This document shows, one piece after another, positions 47,801 through 54,860 of a DNA stretch of 64,000 nucleotides. The stretch comes from Rhodopirellula halodulae (GTDB lineage: Bacteria > Planctomycetota > Planctomycetia > Pirellulales > Pirellulaceae). The notes under the pieces are model-generated. The model saw only the letters and a program-made list of their open reading frames with translations, had not been told where the DNA came from and searched no databases. The position numbers were made by a program, and so were the translations under genes. Position 1 is the stretch's first letter. Each line of letters opens with the position of its first letter. Where the stretch lies: NCBI RefSeq assembly GCF_020966775.1, contig NZ_JAJKFV010000011.1, forward strand, positions 547,023-611,022. Reading direction: 5' to 3'.

Positions 47801-48198
47801 TTGCCAGTCGCAACGGCATCCTGCTGCTGAACCACTACATCCACTTGGTCGAACACGAAGGCGAATCGTGGACGGGTGAGATGGTGCGTCGCGCGGGCCA
47901 AGAACGGATGGCTCCAGTGCTGATGACGGCACTGACGTCCGGCATCGGTTTGCTTCCGCTCGCACTCGCCGCGGGCGAACCCGGCAAAGAGATTTTGTAT
48001 CCCATCGCCACCGTGATCGTTGGCGGATTGTTGACCAGCACGTTGGCGGAGTTCTTCGTTCGACCGGCGTTGTTTTGGACGATCGGTGTCGGCGCGGGCC
48101 AGCAGATTGTTCGCGATCACGCGGGAGACATAGGAGATGAGAAATCGGGCATGGGGAGTGAACACCTCAGTCCTGAACCTGAATTGGTCACAAGTTAG
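44815..48198 (+). CDS. Heavy-metal RND efflux pump, AIGELVDD class
   Basis: 1127 residues. The TM4 motif is LAVAIGELVDDAIVDVENIFRRL (Glu410, Asp413, Glu420), distinct from both Cus (AIGxMVDxA) and Czc (DFG) pumps in this window. A roughly 90-residue insertion after TM6 (about 505-590) adds hydrophobic helices, including the segment IVVPILAFGIAALTMYWVV. The His-rich adaptor suggests divalent substrates. The metal is not predictable from sequence alone. Confidence 0.94.
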   Translation: MLDKIIHFSLNNRLIVLAVAAIMLGVGAWQSLQLPIDVFPNLNRPRVVVITEAPGMAPEEVETLITFPLETTFNGASGVEAVRSSSGIGLSVIYVEFEWDTDIYNDRQVVNERLQLAAEQLPDGVKPTLAPISSIMGQILMYGMWSEGGKTEPMEVRTLADWVVRQRLLTIPGVSQVFSMGGGRMQYQVLVNPDLLREFGLTMDDVHTAVSESNLNATGGYLDQRGANELLVRGLGRITSLADLKEIAITLRDGRPITLGDVAKVVEGPQVMRGDSSAYLRTDDGTVEGGPAVVLTINKQPGSDTRAVDQAIAEALEELKVSLPDDIRIANVYSQRSFIDRAIDNVVEALADGGVLVLVILFLFLLNFRTTFITLTAIPLSIIATACVFAAFGLSINTMTLGGLAVAIGELVDDAIVDVENIFRRLKENRHCDSPRPTLAVVYDASIEVRSSVVYGTAIVVLVFIPLFALEGMEGKLFVPLAMGYVVSLIASLGVSLTVTPVLASLLLVGRRVWQIVVPILAFGIAALTMYWVVPRAIHILHLPFELPGNPLWWSLVLTPVVWVLIQVTERLLGGPEAEEGRLLEGLKGVAGLAINFSTKFAGPVLGVAAVMVTFALFAVSQLERDFLPPFNEGAVQVNALLAPGTSLATSNQIGQSVQEELMNIESVKSVARRTGRAELDEHAEGVNVTELFLEIADDADREGTIQQIRETMEDIPGVVSSTEQPLAHLISHMISGVKAQIGIKLFGDDLDVLRTKAEEMKRRIADVPGLADVMIEQQTNIPQLRIELNRKALTQNGLRPANVMELVETAMNGQVISQVLLGQRTFDLMLRMDEPYREDVTKLKRLAVPLPDGGTLPLEAVANIYESGGPNMIKREQVRRRIVLQANVSERGVVDVVSDIKTRLADLELEPGYFIEYGGQFESQQSATRRLMILSGVALLGMFLVLYTLFGNVNFSMQVLVALPTAFIGAVAALVITDQNLTVAAMVGFISLCGIASRNGILLLNHYIHLVEHEGESWTGEMVRRAGQERMAPVLMTALTSGIGLLPLALAAGEPGKEILYPIATVIVGGLLTSTLAEFFVRPALFWTIGVGAGQQIVRDHAGDIGDEKSGMGSEHLSPEPELVTS

Positions 48199-48265
48199 TT
48201 GTTTGTTCCGGTGCGTTGCCGGAGTGATGTTTTCTGTTTGAGAAGGTTTCCACGGAGGATTTGAA

Positions 48266-48610
48266 ATGTTGAATTTACGGATGTTTGCAGTCGCGGCTTT
48301 GGTCGCATCGATTTCGTTGGGTGGCATGTTGGCGAAGGCCGCTGAGCCGAACACGGCTGCCAAAGAACTGGTGTCGTATCGCTTGGAGAAGTGGAAGACC
48401 ACACACAGCGAAGGCGAGAAGGCGGACAAGTTGGTCGGCACACTGAAGAAACTTCGCTGCGAAGTCAAAGTCGGCTCGCACGGCGGACACATGGACGTCA
48501 ACTACCGCTGTCCAAAGTGGCAGCAGATGGCGTTGAAAAGCCACGAAGAAGCTCACCAGTGGGAAGCATGGTTAAAGAAGCTCGGCTTCGAGACCAAACA
48601 CGCTCACTAA
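48266..48610 (+). CDS. Small secreted protein of unknown function
   Basis: 114 residues; GGAGG upstream of the ATG. Signal peptide ending near AKAAE. The mature part is basic and Trp-rich with two Cys (KKLRCEVKVGSHGGHMDVNY then CPKWQQM) and ends HAH. Not a known family. Position between an RND pump and a GPHGG lipoprotein suggests a metal-related role. Confidence 0.65.
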   Translation: MLNLRMFAVAALVASISLGGMLAKAAEPNTAAKELVSYRLEKWKTTHSEGEKADKLVGTLKKLRCEVKVGSHGGHMDVNYRCPKWQQMALKSHEEAHQWEAWLKKLGFETKHAH

Positions 48611-48624
48611 GAATCGCGGAATTG

Positions 48625-48663
48625 GGAATGGGGGATAGGGAACTTCGTTCTATCCCCCATTCC
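48625..48663. terminator. Perfect 14-bp hairpin
   Basis: GGAATGGGGGATAG (48625-48638) pairs with CTATCCCCCATTCC (48650-48663) over an 11-base loop, 14 bases after the stop of the small secreted protein. There is no T-run, so it could stabilise the 3' end of the message rather than terminate it. Confidence 0.6.
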
Positions 48664-48712
48664 ATTCCCTGACTTTCATCCGCTCATCCCCATCCTCTCA
48701 TCGGTATCCAAA

Positions 48713-49222
48713 ATGAAAATTCATCTATTCGCTCTGACCCTCGCTTGCTTCACTCTTCTCGGATGTTCAAAGAAGGACGTGCAGGTCTCCGAAGCTCCGG
48801 AAGCATCTGGCCCTGTCGAGATAGACGAAATGCCACCGATGATTGAGATGGATGGGCATCCCGAGCACGGACCCCACGGCGGCGAGTTGGTCGAACTAGG
48901 CAAAGAAGCGTTCCACATCGAAATGATGCACGGCACCGGAGCGGTCGCCATGTATGTCCTTGATGGTTCGGCAACGCAGCCGGTCGCGATCGAAGCCGAA
49001 AAGCTAACGGTCAGCCTAAAGCATGATGGCAAAGTGAAGTCGTTCGAGCTTCCCGCCGACCCGCAAGGCGAAGACGCAGCTGGCAAGTCGTCACGATTCG
49101 CTTCGACCAATGCCGAAATGGACCAGTGGCTCGAAGCCGAGGCCGAAGGTGCGGTCATCGTGCAAATCGAAGGCAAATCCTACACAGGCAAGATTTCGCA
49201 TGATCACGATCATGACCACTAA
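48713..49222 (+). CDS. GPHGG-domain lipoprotein with His-rich tail
   Basis: 169 residues. Lipobox FTLLGC, acidic spacer, then GPHGGELVELG opening the same beta domain found in the proteins at 20805-21683 and 58491-59870, but without the Cys repeats. The end is HDHDHDH. Probably a periplasm-facing metal binder anchored to a membrane. Confidence 0.7.
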   Translation: MKIHLFALTLACFTLLGCSKKDVQVSEAPEASGPVEIDEMPPMIEMDGHPEHGPHGGELVELGKEAFHIEMMHGTGAVAMYVLDGSATQPVAIEAEKLTVSLKHDGKVKSFELPADPQGEDAAGKSSRFASTNAEMDQWLEAEAEGAVIVQIEGKSYTGKISHDHDHDH

Positions 49223-49309
49223 GAACGTGAAATCCACAACTGATAATTGACCAATTGAGCATTAAACAATTTGCTCCAGTCGTGTGCGGTGTCTCACCGT
49301 AGACGGCAA

Positions 49310-49354
49310 GGCTCCCGACCCATCATACGACTAGCCCTCGTTGGGTCGGGAGCC
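49310..49354. terminator. Rho-independent terminator-like hairpin
   Basis: GGCTCCCGACCCA (49310-49322) pairs perfectly with TGGGTCGGGAGCC (49342-49354), followed by GCTTTT. It closes the pump/lipoprotein operon before the sigma gene. The long 19-base loop is slightly unusual. Confidence 0.75.
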
Positions 49355-49449
49355 GCTTTTCGTAATAGACAAAAGACGACGAAATCATGATAGACAACAA
49401 GAGCCGCTCTCAAGTCAATGCAATCCTGCCCGGCGACCAGCCGCATTGG

Positions 49450-49474
49450 TACCCCCGGTGGGTATTGGTATAAC
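49450..49474 (+). promoter_or_regulatory. Candidate metal-responsive operator and extended -10 promoter
   Basis: The dyad TACCCCCGGTGGGTA (49450-49464), TACC-N7-GGTA, is directly followed by TGGTATAAC (49466-49474), an extended -10 box. C/G-tract dyads of this shape are typical of CsoR-type copper repressors. The sigma ATG lies 8 bases past the -10, implying a nearly leaderless message. Confidence 0.5.
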
Positions 49475-49481
49475 TTCTTCA

Positions 49482-50036
49482 ATGGGCCAGCCCGATGAAC
49501 GCAAATCGACCGAAACGATCGCCTCCGAGACAATCGCCGCTGCGATATCTGGAGATCGTTCTGCGTTGCGCTCGATCTACCAGGCGACGTCGGATCGTGT
49601 GTTTCGCTTGATGGTTCGGATGGTCGGTCAGCAGGACGCCGATGACTTAACGCAGCAAACTTTCGTCCGAGCGTTTACGAAGCTCGATCAATTCAGTGGC
49701 GAGTCGAAGTTTGAAACGTGGCTGTATCGACTGGCCACCAACGAGGCATTGCAACATCTGCGCCGCGAGAAACATCGGCGGACCGAAGAACTGGTGGTCG
49801 AGCCGACCGCTGACCAAACCGACCACATTGAGCAAGACGAACGAGTCGCGATGGTACGCCAGGCACTCGATCAACTCGATCCGGAACTACGGGCGATCTT
49901 CACGCTCAAAGAAGAGAGCGGTCTGTCATACCAAGAGATCGCCCAGACGCTAGACATCCCCGAAGGTACTGTTGGATCGAGGTTGAACCGGGCACGGCGT
50001 GAATTGCGGAGGTTGATAGATGGGAGTCGGGAGTGA
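49482..50036 (+). CDS. ECF sigma-70 factor (orphan, in metal island)
   Basis: 184 residues from the ATG at 49482 (the frame is open to 49341, but the added residues look untranslated and include the terminator arm). Region 2: DADDLTQQTFVRAFTKLDQF and FETWLYRLATNEALQHLR. Region 4: GLSYQEIAQTLDIPEGTVGSR. No anti-sigma gene follows; the only one in the island is at 22342-23253. It probably switches on part of the metal-resistance genes. Confidence 0.92.
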   Translation: MGQPDERKSTETIASETIAAAISGDRSALRSIYQATSDRVFRLMVRMVGQQDADDLTQQTFVRAFTKLDQFSGESKFETWLYRLATNEALQHLRREKHRRTEELVVEPTADQTDHIEQDERVAMVRQALDQLDPELRAIFTLKEESGLSYQEIAQTLDIPEGTVGSRLNRARRELRRLIDGSRE

Positions 50037-50089
50037 GGGAGGAGCGAGTTGTGTTCTCCCTTCTCCTTCACCCCCAACACCCCTACTTC

Positions 50090-51760
50090 TTATTGAGGGC
50101 AACCTACAGTGCGATCCAACTGGGCGATCGTGCCGGCTAGCGTAGCGTCGATGCGGGCGAGTTGGGTCTCGAACATTAAGAGCTCGCGGTAGGTTTCTAT
50201 CAGCGTGAAGAAGTCCGTGCGTTTGCCACGGTAGTCGGCGATCGAAAGTTCAAGTGTGCCTTCGGTGCGGGGAATGATGCGGTTTTCATAGATATCGCGT
50301 TGTTCCGCCAATGCGTCGGCTTGAACGATCAGGCGACGGATCTTTCCGTAGAGTTCGTCGCGTTCGGCTTCGAGGCGACGGGTGGTGCTGCTGCGTCGGT
50401 GAGCGGCTTCGCGGATGCCGGCGTTAATCTTTTCCCGCCAGATCGGCAGCGTCGTCCCAAAGCTGATGCTCAGGTTGTCGTTCCCGTTGGCGACAGGACT
50501 GATCACATCGTGACCGTCGCTGATCAATCCCCAGCTGAGGCCGACATTGAAGTCAGGATACTGCTGCAAACACGCCAAGCGTTCCTTGTCGCGGTCGCGT
50601 TGAATTTCCCACGCAAGACCCCGCAGTTTTGGATTGCATTGTTCGGCCAACGCGATCAATTCTTCAATTTGCTGGGGCGTGTCAGTGATACCGAGTTCAT
50701 CCGTTGCTTCGGGAAGCAAGTCAACAGGTTGTTGCAGCAGCGTTGCGAGGTCGGCTTGGGCGACTTGCTTTTGTCTGCGAAGCGTGATGAGTTGTTCGTC
50801 GAGGCGATCGGTTTCAAGCTGAGCGCGCAGCACGTCTTGTTGCGAACCACCGCTGCGGTAGCGGGCTTCGGCAACGTCAGTCAAGTCAGCGACGAGGTCT
50901 TTGGTTTCCTCGATGATCGCGATCGCACGTGTGGCAAACCAGACTTCGTAGTATGCCAGTCGTACGGACTCAGTGATCTCGCGAGCGATTCCGTCGACTT
51001 CGGTTTGAGCGATCTGGACTTCGCGACTCGCAATGATGGCTTTCGTTTTTAGCTTGTCGGGAAACGGGACTTTCTGGTTAACCGACATCTGATTTCCGAC
51101 ACGACCGCCTGCGGTTTGCAACGCGTTGTCATGGAACGGCCAGAACGTGTTGTTGAACGTTGGGTCGGGAAGTGCTTTGGCTTGCGGGATGACGTTTGAT
51201 GCGGCGGCGACTCGCTGTCGTGCGGCAAGGATTTTCGGGTGCCGCGATAGTGCTTCGTTGACGAAGAACTCGACTGGGGCGGTGGGGGAGCTGGGAGTGG
51301 GGGAGTCTGGGAGAGGGGGAGTCTGGGAGTCGGTGTTTCGAACTTCATCTTCATCGCTCTCCCCATCTCCCTGACTCCCCCTCTCCCCATCTTCTTCAGG
51401 TGGATCCAATTGCAGGAAGTCGCTGAAGCTGCGGCTCGATACATCTGCCTCTTCGCTGTCCAATCCCAGCTCACCGTCGTTGTCTTGTGGCAGCGTGAAC
51501 GCGGCGGGCGAGGCGACGACCATGCCATCGTTGAAGCCAGCCAATTGCACTGGCGTTTCGACAGATCGATAGGCAATTGCCTCCGGCCGCGTGTTCGTTG
51601 AGACTGTTTCAGCGGCGACGAATGAGGTCGCTTTTTGGGTGTCCGAGGCAATTTGGACGCCTCTTTGGGTCGCACAACCGGACATGGAGGCGGCGATCAG
51701 TGCACCAAGCAATATTCGCTTGGTTTGTTTCGTAGCAGGTGTCCAATATTGCCGATCCAT
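50090..51760 (-). CDS. TolC-family outer-membrane lipoprotein with low-complexity linker
   Basis: 556 residues. Lipobox SMSGC, then about 120 residues of linker that include an acidic part (LGLDSEEADVSS) and a Glu/Asp- then Pro/Ser/Thr-rich part (about 118-165). Two outer-membrane efflux repeats follow (VNEALSRHPKILAARQRV ... and KLRGLAWEIQRDRDKERLA). Divergent from the Cys-rich protein gene at 51894, with a shared regulatory region, so it probably serves the second Cus-type pump at 54861-58376. Confidence 0.9.
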   Translation of the reverse strand: MDRQYWTPATKQTKRILLGALIAASMSGCATQRGVQIASDTQKATSFVAAETVSTNTRPEAIAYRSVETPVQLAGFNDGMVVASPAAFTLPQDNDGELGLDSEEADVSSRSFSDFLQLDPPEEDGERGSQGDGESDEDEVRNTDSQTPPLPDSPTPSSPTAPVEFFVNEALSRHPKILAARQRVAAASNVIPQAKALPDPTFNNTFWPFHDNALQTAGGRVGNQMSVNQKVPFPDKLKTKAIIASREVQIAQTEVDGIAREITESVRLAYYEVWFATRAIAIIEETKDLVADLTDVAEARYRSGGSQQDVLRAQLETDRLDEQLITLRRQKQVAQADLATLLQQPVDLLPEATDELGITDTPQQIEELIALAEQCNPKLRGLAWEIQRDRDKERLACLQQYPDFNVGLSWGLISDGHDVISPVANGNDNLSISFGTTLPIWREKINAGIREAAHRRSSTTRRLEAERDELYGKIRRLIVQADALAEQRDIYENRIIPRTEGTLELSIADYRGKRTDFFTLIETYRELLMFETQLARIDATLAGTIAQLDRTVGCPQ

Positions 51761-51823
51761 GGCATTTCCGTCCTGTTCCGTTACACTGAAGAAGTCAAAG
51801 TTTGCCTAACCGGGTGATTCCTA

Positions 51824-51875
51824 TTGAACTTTTCGGCCAGATTTCCGATACAGTTCACATACCGGGCATGGGTAT
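51824..51875 (+). promoter_or_regulatory. Promoter with TACC-N7-GGTA operator
   Basis: TTGAAC (51824-51829), a 17-base spacer and GATACA (51847-51852) form a good promoter. The dyad ATACC-GGGCATG-GGTAT (51859-51875) sits at the expected start site. The same TACC-N7-GGTA shape occurs in front of the sigma gene at 49450. Placed between divergent TolC and Cys-rich protein genes. Confidence 0.5.
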
Positions 51876-51893
51876 CTATTTCGGAAGGCCATA

Positions 51894-52448
51894 GTGAACA
51901 ACTTCCCCCTAATTCGCACCGCCGTTAATCTTTGTCTGATCGCTGCAATGGTGATTCAGCCGATGGCGTTGGTGGCTGCGCAGGGAACATGTGCTCAAGG
52001 TCAGTGCTGCGAGGCCGAGACGGTCTGCCACGCTTGCAAATGCTGTGAAGTGAAAACGGACGGCGAACTGTGCGGTTGCTGTAGCGGCAATGAAGAAGAC
52101 GCCAGCAGTTGCTGCACGAAGAAAGGCGAACAATCAAAGCACGACGACCTGTTCGGTGAAATTTCTGATGTCGTGCCCGAGCCACCGAAATCCGACGACG
52201 AGAAATTGGTTCAAGACCAATTTGCGTTGTCATCGTGCATGTGTGGCATTCGATCAGAACCGCTAGCACCGGCACCACATCGCGTACCTGTTCCTCAGGT
52301 TCGTGATTTGGTCGTGATTGCGTACTTGGATCACGTTGCATCCGAGGCTGGACTTTCAATTCGTCCAGATCAACTGATGTCACGATTGCCGATCGGCGAT
52401 CACTCACCGCATTTCTCTCAGCGGTTTCTTTGCATCTGGCGCATCTAG
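51894..52448 (+). CDS. Small secreted Cys-rich protein at the head of an RND operon
   Basis: 184 residues from a GTG with GGAAGG just upstream. Signal peptide ending ALVAAQ; the mature start is dense in Cys (CAQGQCCEAETVCHACKCC, CGCCSG, SSCCTKK, SCMCG). A charged middle and a C-terminal segment of about 75 residues follow, ending CIWRI. It shares order and ending with the proteins at 29785-30183 and 42625-43125. Likely a periplasmic metal-binding partner of the pump encoded downstream; no known family. Confidence 0.75.
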   Translation: MNNFPLIRTAVNLCLIAAMVIQPMALVAAQGTCAQGQCCEAETVCHACKCCEVKTDGELCGCCSGNEEDASSCCTKKGEQSKHDDLFGEISDVVPEPPKSDDEKLVQDQFALSSCMCGIRSEPLAPAPHRVPVPQVRDLVVIAYLDHVASEAGLSIRPDQLMSRLPIGDHSPHFSQRFLCIWRI

Positions 52449-52725
52449 CGTCGTCTCGATAGGAGAGCTGCGCGCTCGTAGCTCTTCGTTTTCAAGTTGG
52501 CTTTCACGCGAATGATGCTGCGCGCTCGTTCCGAATGAAGTCTATCCAGATGCAATCCCTACGCGATTTGATCGCGTCACCAAAACAATGAACCGGTCAC
52601 AGCCTGGAGGCGATGACTGGTCGATGATGCGATCCCCTCCGTCGCGTCGTCGGCCAGTCACCTCTTGAGCTGACGTTCGTGGATGGAACCACAAACGCGT
52701 GCCGGAAAACGCCGCGAGAACTGTC

Positions 52726-54849
52726 ATGAATCAGGACGAACCAATCGAACCCAACAAAGCCGACGTTGACGATAAAGTCAGCAGCGTGGATACGGATGCG
52801 CCGACCGATAGCGAGCCAGTGGAAGCGGTGGCCGAAGAAACGACCACGCCTATTGAAGCCAAGCCGACCCCACCGCAAAGTGATGGCGGGATGAAGTGGC
52901 TGGTGCGCACTGCTGTGCAAGCATCAACGGTCGTCGTCGTAGTCGGACTCGTATTTTTTCTGCTCGGTGTCGCACAGCGAACGAAGTGGCTGACTGCGGA
53001 TGGCTTTTCCGGGGGCCAAGGCGAATCCGTTGCAGAATCCGGCGGTGGCGAAGACAAGCGATACATCTGTCCAATGATGTGTACGCCACCGTCGACGGAA
53101 CCCGGACGGTGTCCCGTGTGTGCGATGGAACTGGTTGAAGCAACTGGAGGTGGAGGCGGCGACGGCATCTCGGTCACGATTGAATCATCGGCGCGACGAT
53201 TGGTCGGCATTCGAACCGCGATGTCAAAGATGGGTGAAGTCAATCGCACCATTCGCACGATCGGCTCGATCGACTACGACGAAAGCCAACTATCGACTAT
53301 CAGTGCCTACATCGACGGCCGCTTGGAAAAGATGTACGCGAACTATGCCGGAGTGAAGGTCAAGGAAGGCGATGATCTGGCATTGATCTACAGCCCGCAG
53401 CTCTACACCGCTCAAACCGAATTCATCACCAGCATGAACAGCGATGGCAAGATTGGTCGCTTTCAAATCTCTGGCGGCGATTTGAACAAGATGGCACGGG
53501 AAAATTTGACGGAACTGGGGATGACGGAAAGTCAGATCGAGCAGTTGGGGAAGTCGGGTAAACCAATGTCGCGCATCCGCATCAAGTCACCGCAGAGAGG
53601 AACCGTGATCGAAAAGTCAGCGGTTGAGGGCGACTACGTGAAAACGGGAGACAAGCTTTACCGTGTAGCCGACCTAAGCAGTGTTTGGCTGATGCTTGAT
53701 CTGTTCCCCGACGACGCATCGGCTGTTCGTTTCGGCCAACAAGTTGAAGCGGAAATTCAGTCGATGCCGGGCGAAGTATTCACGGGCCGCGTCGCTTTCA
53801 TTGACCCCACCGTGAACCCGAAGACGCGAACGGTTCGCGTCCGTGTCGAGATCATGAACTTCGACGGCAAGCTGCGACCGGGCGACTATGCCACTGCTCG
53901 GGTGACCGTGCCGGCGATCCCAATGGACCAAGTTTACGATCCGGCACTGGCGAACAAATTCATCAGCCCGATGCACCCGCAAGTCATCCGCGACGAACCC
54001 GGTAAGTGTCCGCTTTGTGACATGGATTTGGTGCCGACGTCGCAGCTTGGGTTCGCATCAGAACCCTTGCCGATGCAACAAGTCGTGACCGTTCCGCGCG
54101 ATGCCGTGCTTCTGGCTGGTGAAAACAGCGTGATCTACGTCGAAACCGAACCGGGACGTTTTGAGATTCGCCGAGTTGCGGTCGGTCCCATGAATCGCAA
54201 AGAAGCGGTGATTGTGGAAGGACTTTCGGCTGGTGAGACGGTTGCGACGGGCGGCAATTTCCTGATCGACTCACAAATGCAGCTCGCCGGCAATCCTTCG
54301 TTGATGGACCCGACGAAAGCACCGAGCTATTCGCCGGGACCGCTGGAACTTCCCAATACTACTCCTGTCATGCTGGCCAGCGACGCTGGCAAAACGCTTG
54401 ATCGAACCTACGACGCGTACTTTGAAATCCAATGCGCAATGGCGGCCGACCAAACGCCTCCGCCCGTTGCGTTGAATACGCTGATCGAAGGTCTCCGCGA
54501 ACTGGAAATGTTGGCCAATGTTCCCGATGAAGCTCAACGGCGGTTCGCAACTGCTCGCCGCGCGGCGTCACGCATGGACGGTTCGTTAGAAACGGCTCGC
54601 GAGGCCTATCGCGGTGTCAGTCACGCAATGTTGCGAGCGGCCACGGTGGCTCGCGGGCCGAAGACGGCTGTGAAGTTGACGCACTATTACTGCCCGATGG
54701 TTCCCGGCGGCGGTGGCGACTGGATGCAGCCCGGCGGCGACTTGCAGAACCCATATTGGGGCAGCGAGATGCTGACGTGCGGCGAAGTAGTTCGTGATAT
54801 GGCAATGCCCGCGGGCATGGTTCCCTCAATCGCGCGCACGGTGCAATAA
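52726..54849 (+). CDS. RND periplasmic adaptor (CusB-like) with two heavy-metal-binding domains
   Basis: 707 residues from the ATG at 52726 (a GTG at 52699 would add nine). Acidic cytoplasmic start, anchor at about 60-82, then an altered heavy-metal-binding domain (CPMMCTPPSTEPGRCPVCAM), the membrane-fusion core (SPQRGTVIEKSAVEGDYV), a normal second domain (SPMHPQVIRDEPGKCPLCDM), and a helical end with YYCPMVPGGG ... NPYWGSEMLTCG as in DUF3347 proteins. Similar plan to the adaptor at 23263-25590. Eleven bases before its pump. Confidence 0.93.
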   Translation: MNQDEPIEPNKADVDDKVSSVDTDAPTDSEPVEAVAEETTTPIEAKPTPPQSDGGMKWLVRTAVQASTVVVVVGLVFFLLGVAQRTKWLTADGFSGGQGESVAESGGGEDKRYICPMMCTPPSTEPGRCPVCAMELVEATGGGGGDGISVTIESSARRLVGIRTAMSKMGEVNRTIRTIGSIDYDESQLSTISAYIDGRLEKMYANYAGVKVKEGDDLALIYSPQLYTAQTEFITSMNSDGKIGRFQISGGDLNKMARENLTELGMTESQIEQLGKSGKPMSRIRIKSPQRGTVIEKSAVEGDYVKTGDKLYRVADLSSVWLMLDLFPDDASAVRFGQQVEAEIQSMPGEVFTGRVAFIDPTVNPKTRTVRVRVEIMNFDGKLRPGDYATARVTVPAIPMDQVYDPALANKFISPMHPQVIRDEPGKCPLCDMDLVPTSQLGFASEPLPMQQVVTVPRDAVLLAGENSVIYVETEPGRFEIRRVAVGPMNRKEAVIVEGLSAGETVATGGNFLIDSQMQLAGNPSLMDPTKAPSYSPGPLELPNTTPVMLASDAGKTLDRTYDAYFEIQCAMAADQTPPPVALNTLIEGLRELEMLANVPDEAQRRFATARRAASRMDGSLETAREAYRGVSHAMLRAATVARGPKTAVKLTHYYCPMVPGGGGDWMQPGGDLQNPYWGSEMLTCGEVVRDMAMPAGMVPSIARTVQ

Positions 54850-54860
54850 GGAGACGAACC

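Noticed and set aside
49341-49481. Upstream extension of the ECF sigma gene
   Set aside because: It would translate the arm of the terminator hairpin and the operator-like dyad; the homology starts after the ATG at 49482.
49261-49481. Metal riboswitch (NiCo-type) before the sigma gene
   Set aside because: The hairpin here is an ordinary terminator and none of the conserved NiCo internal-loop sequence is seen.
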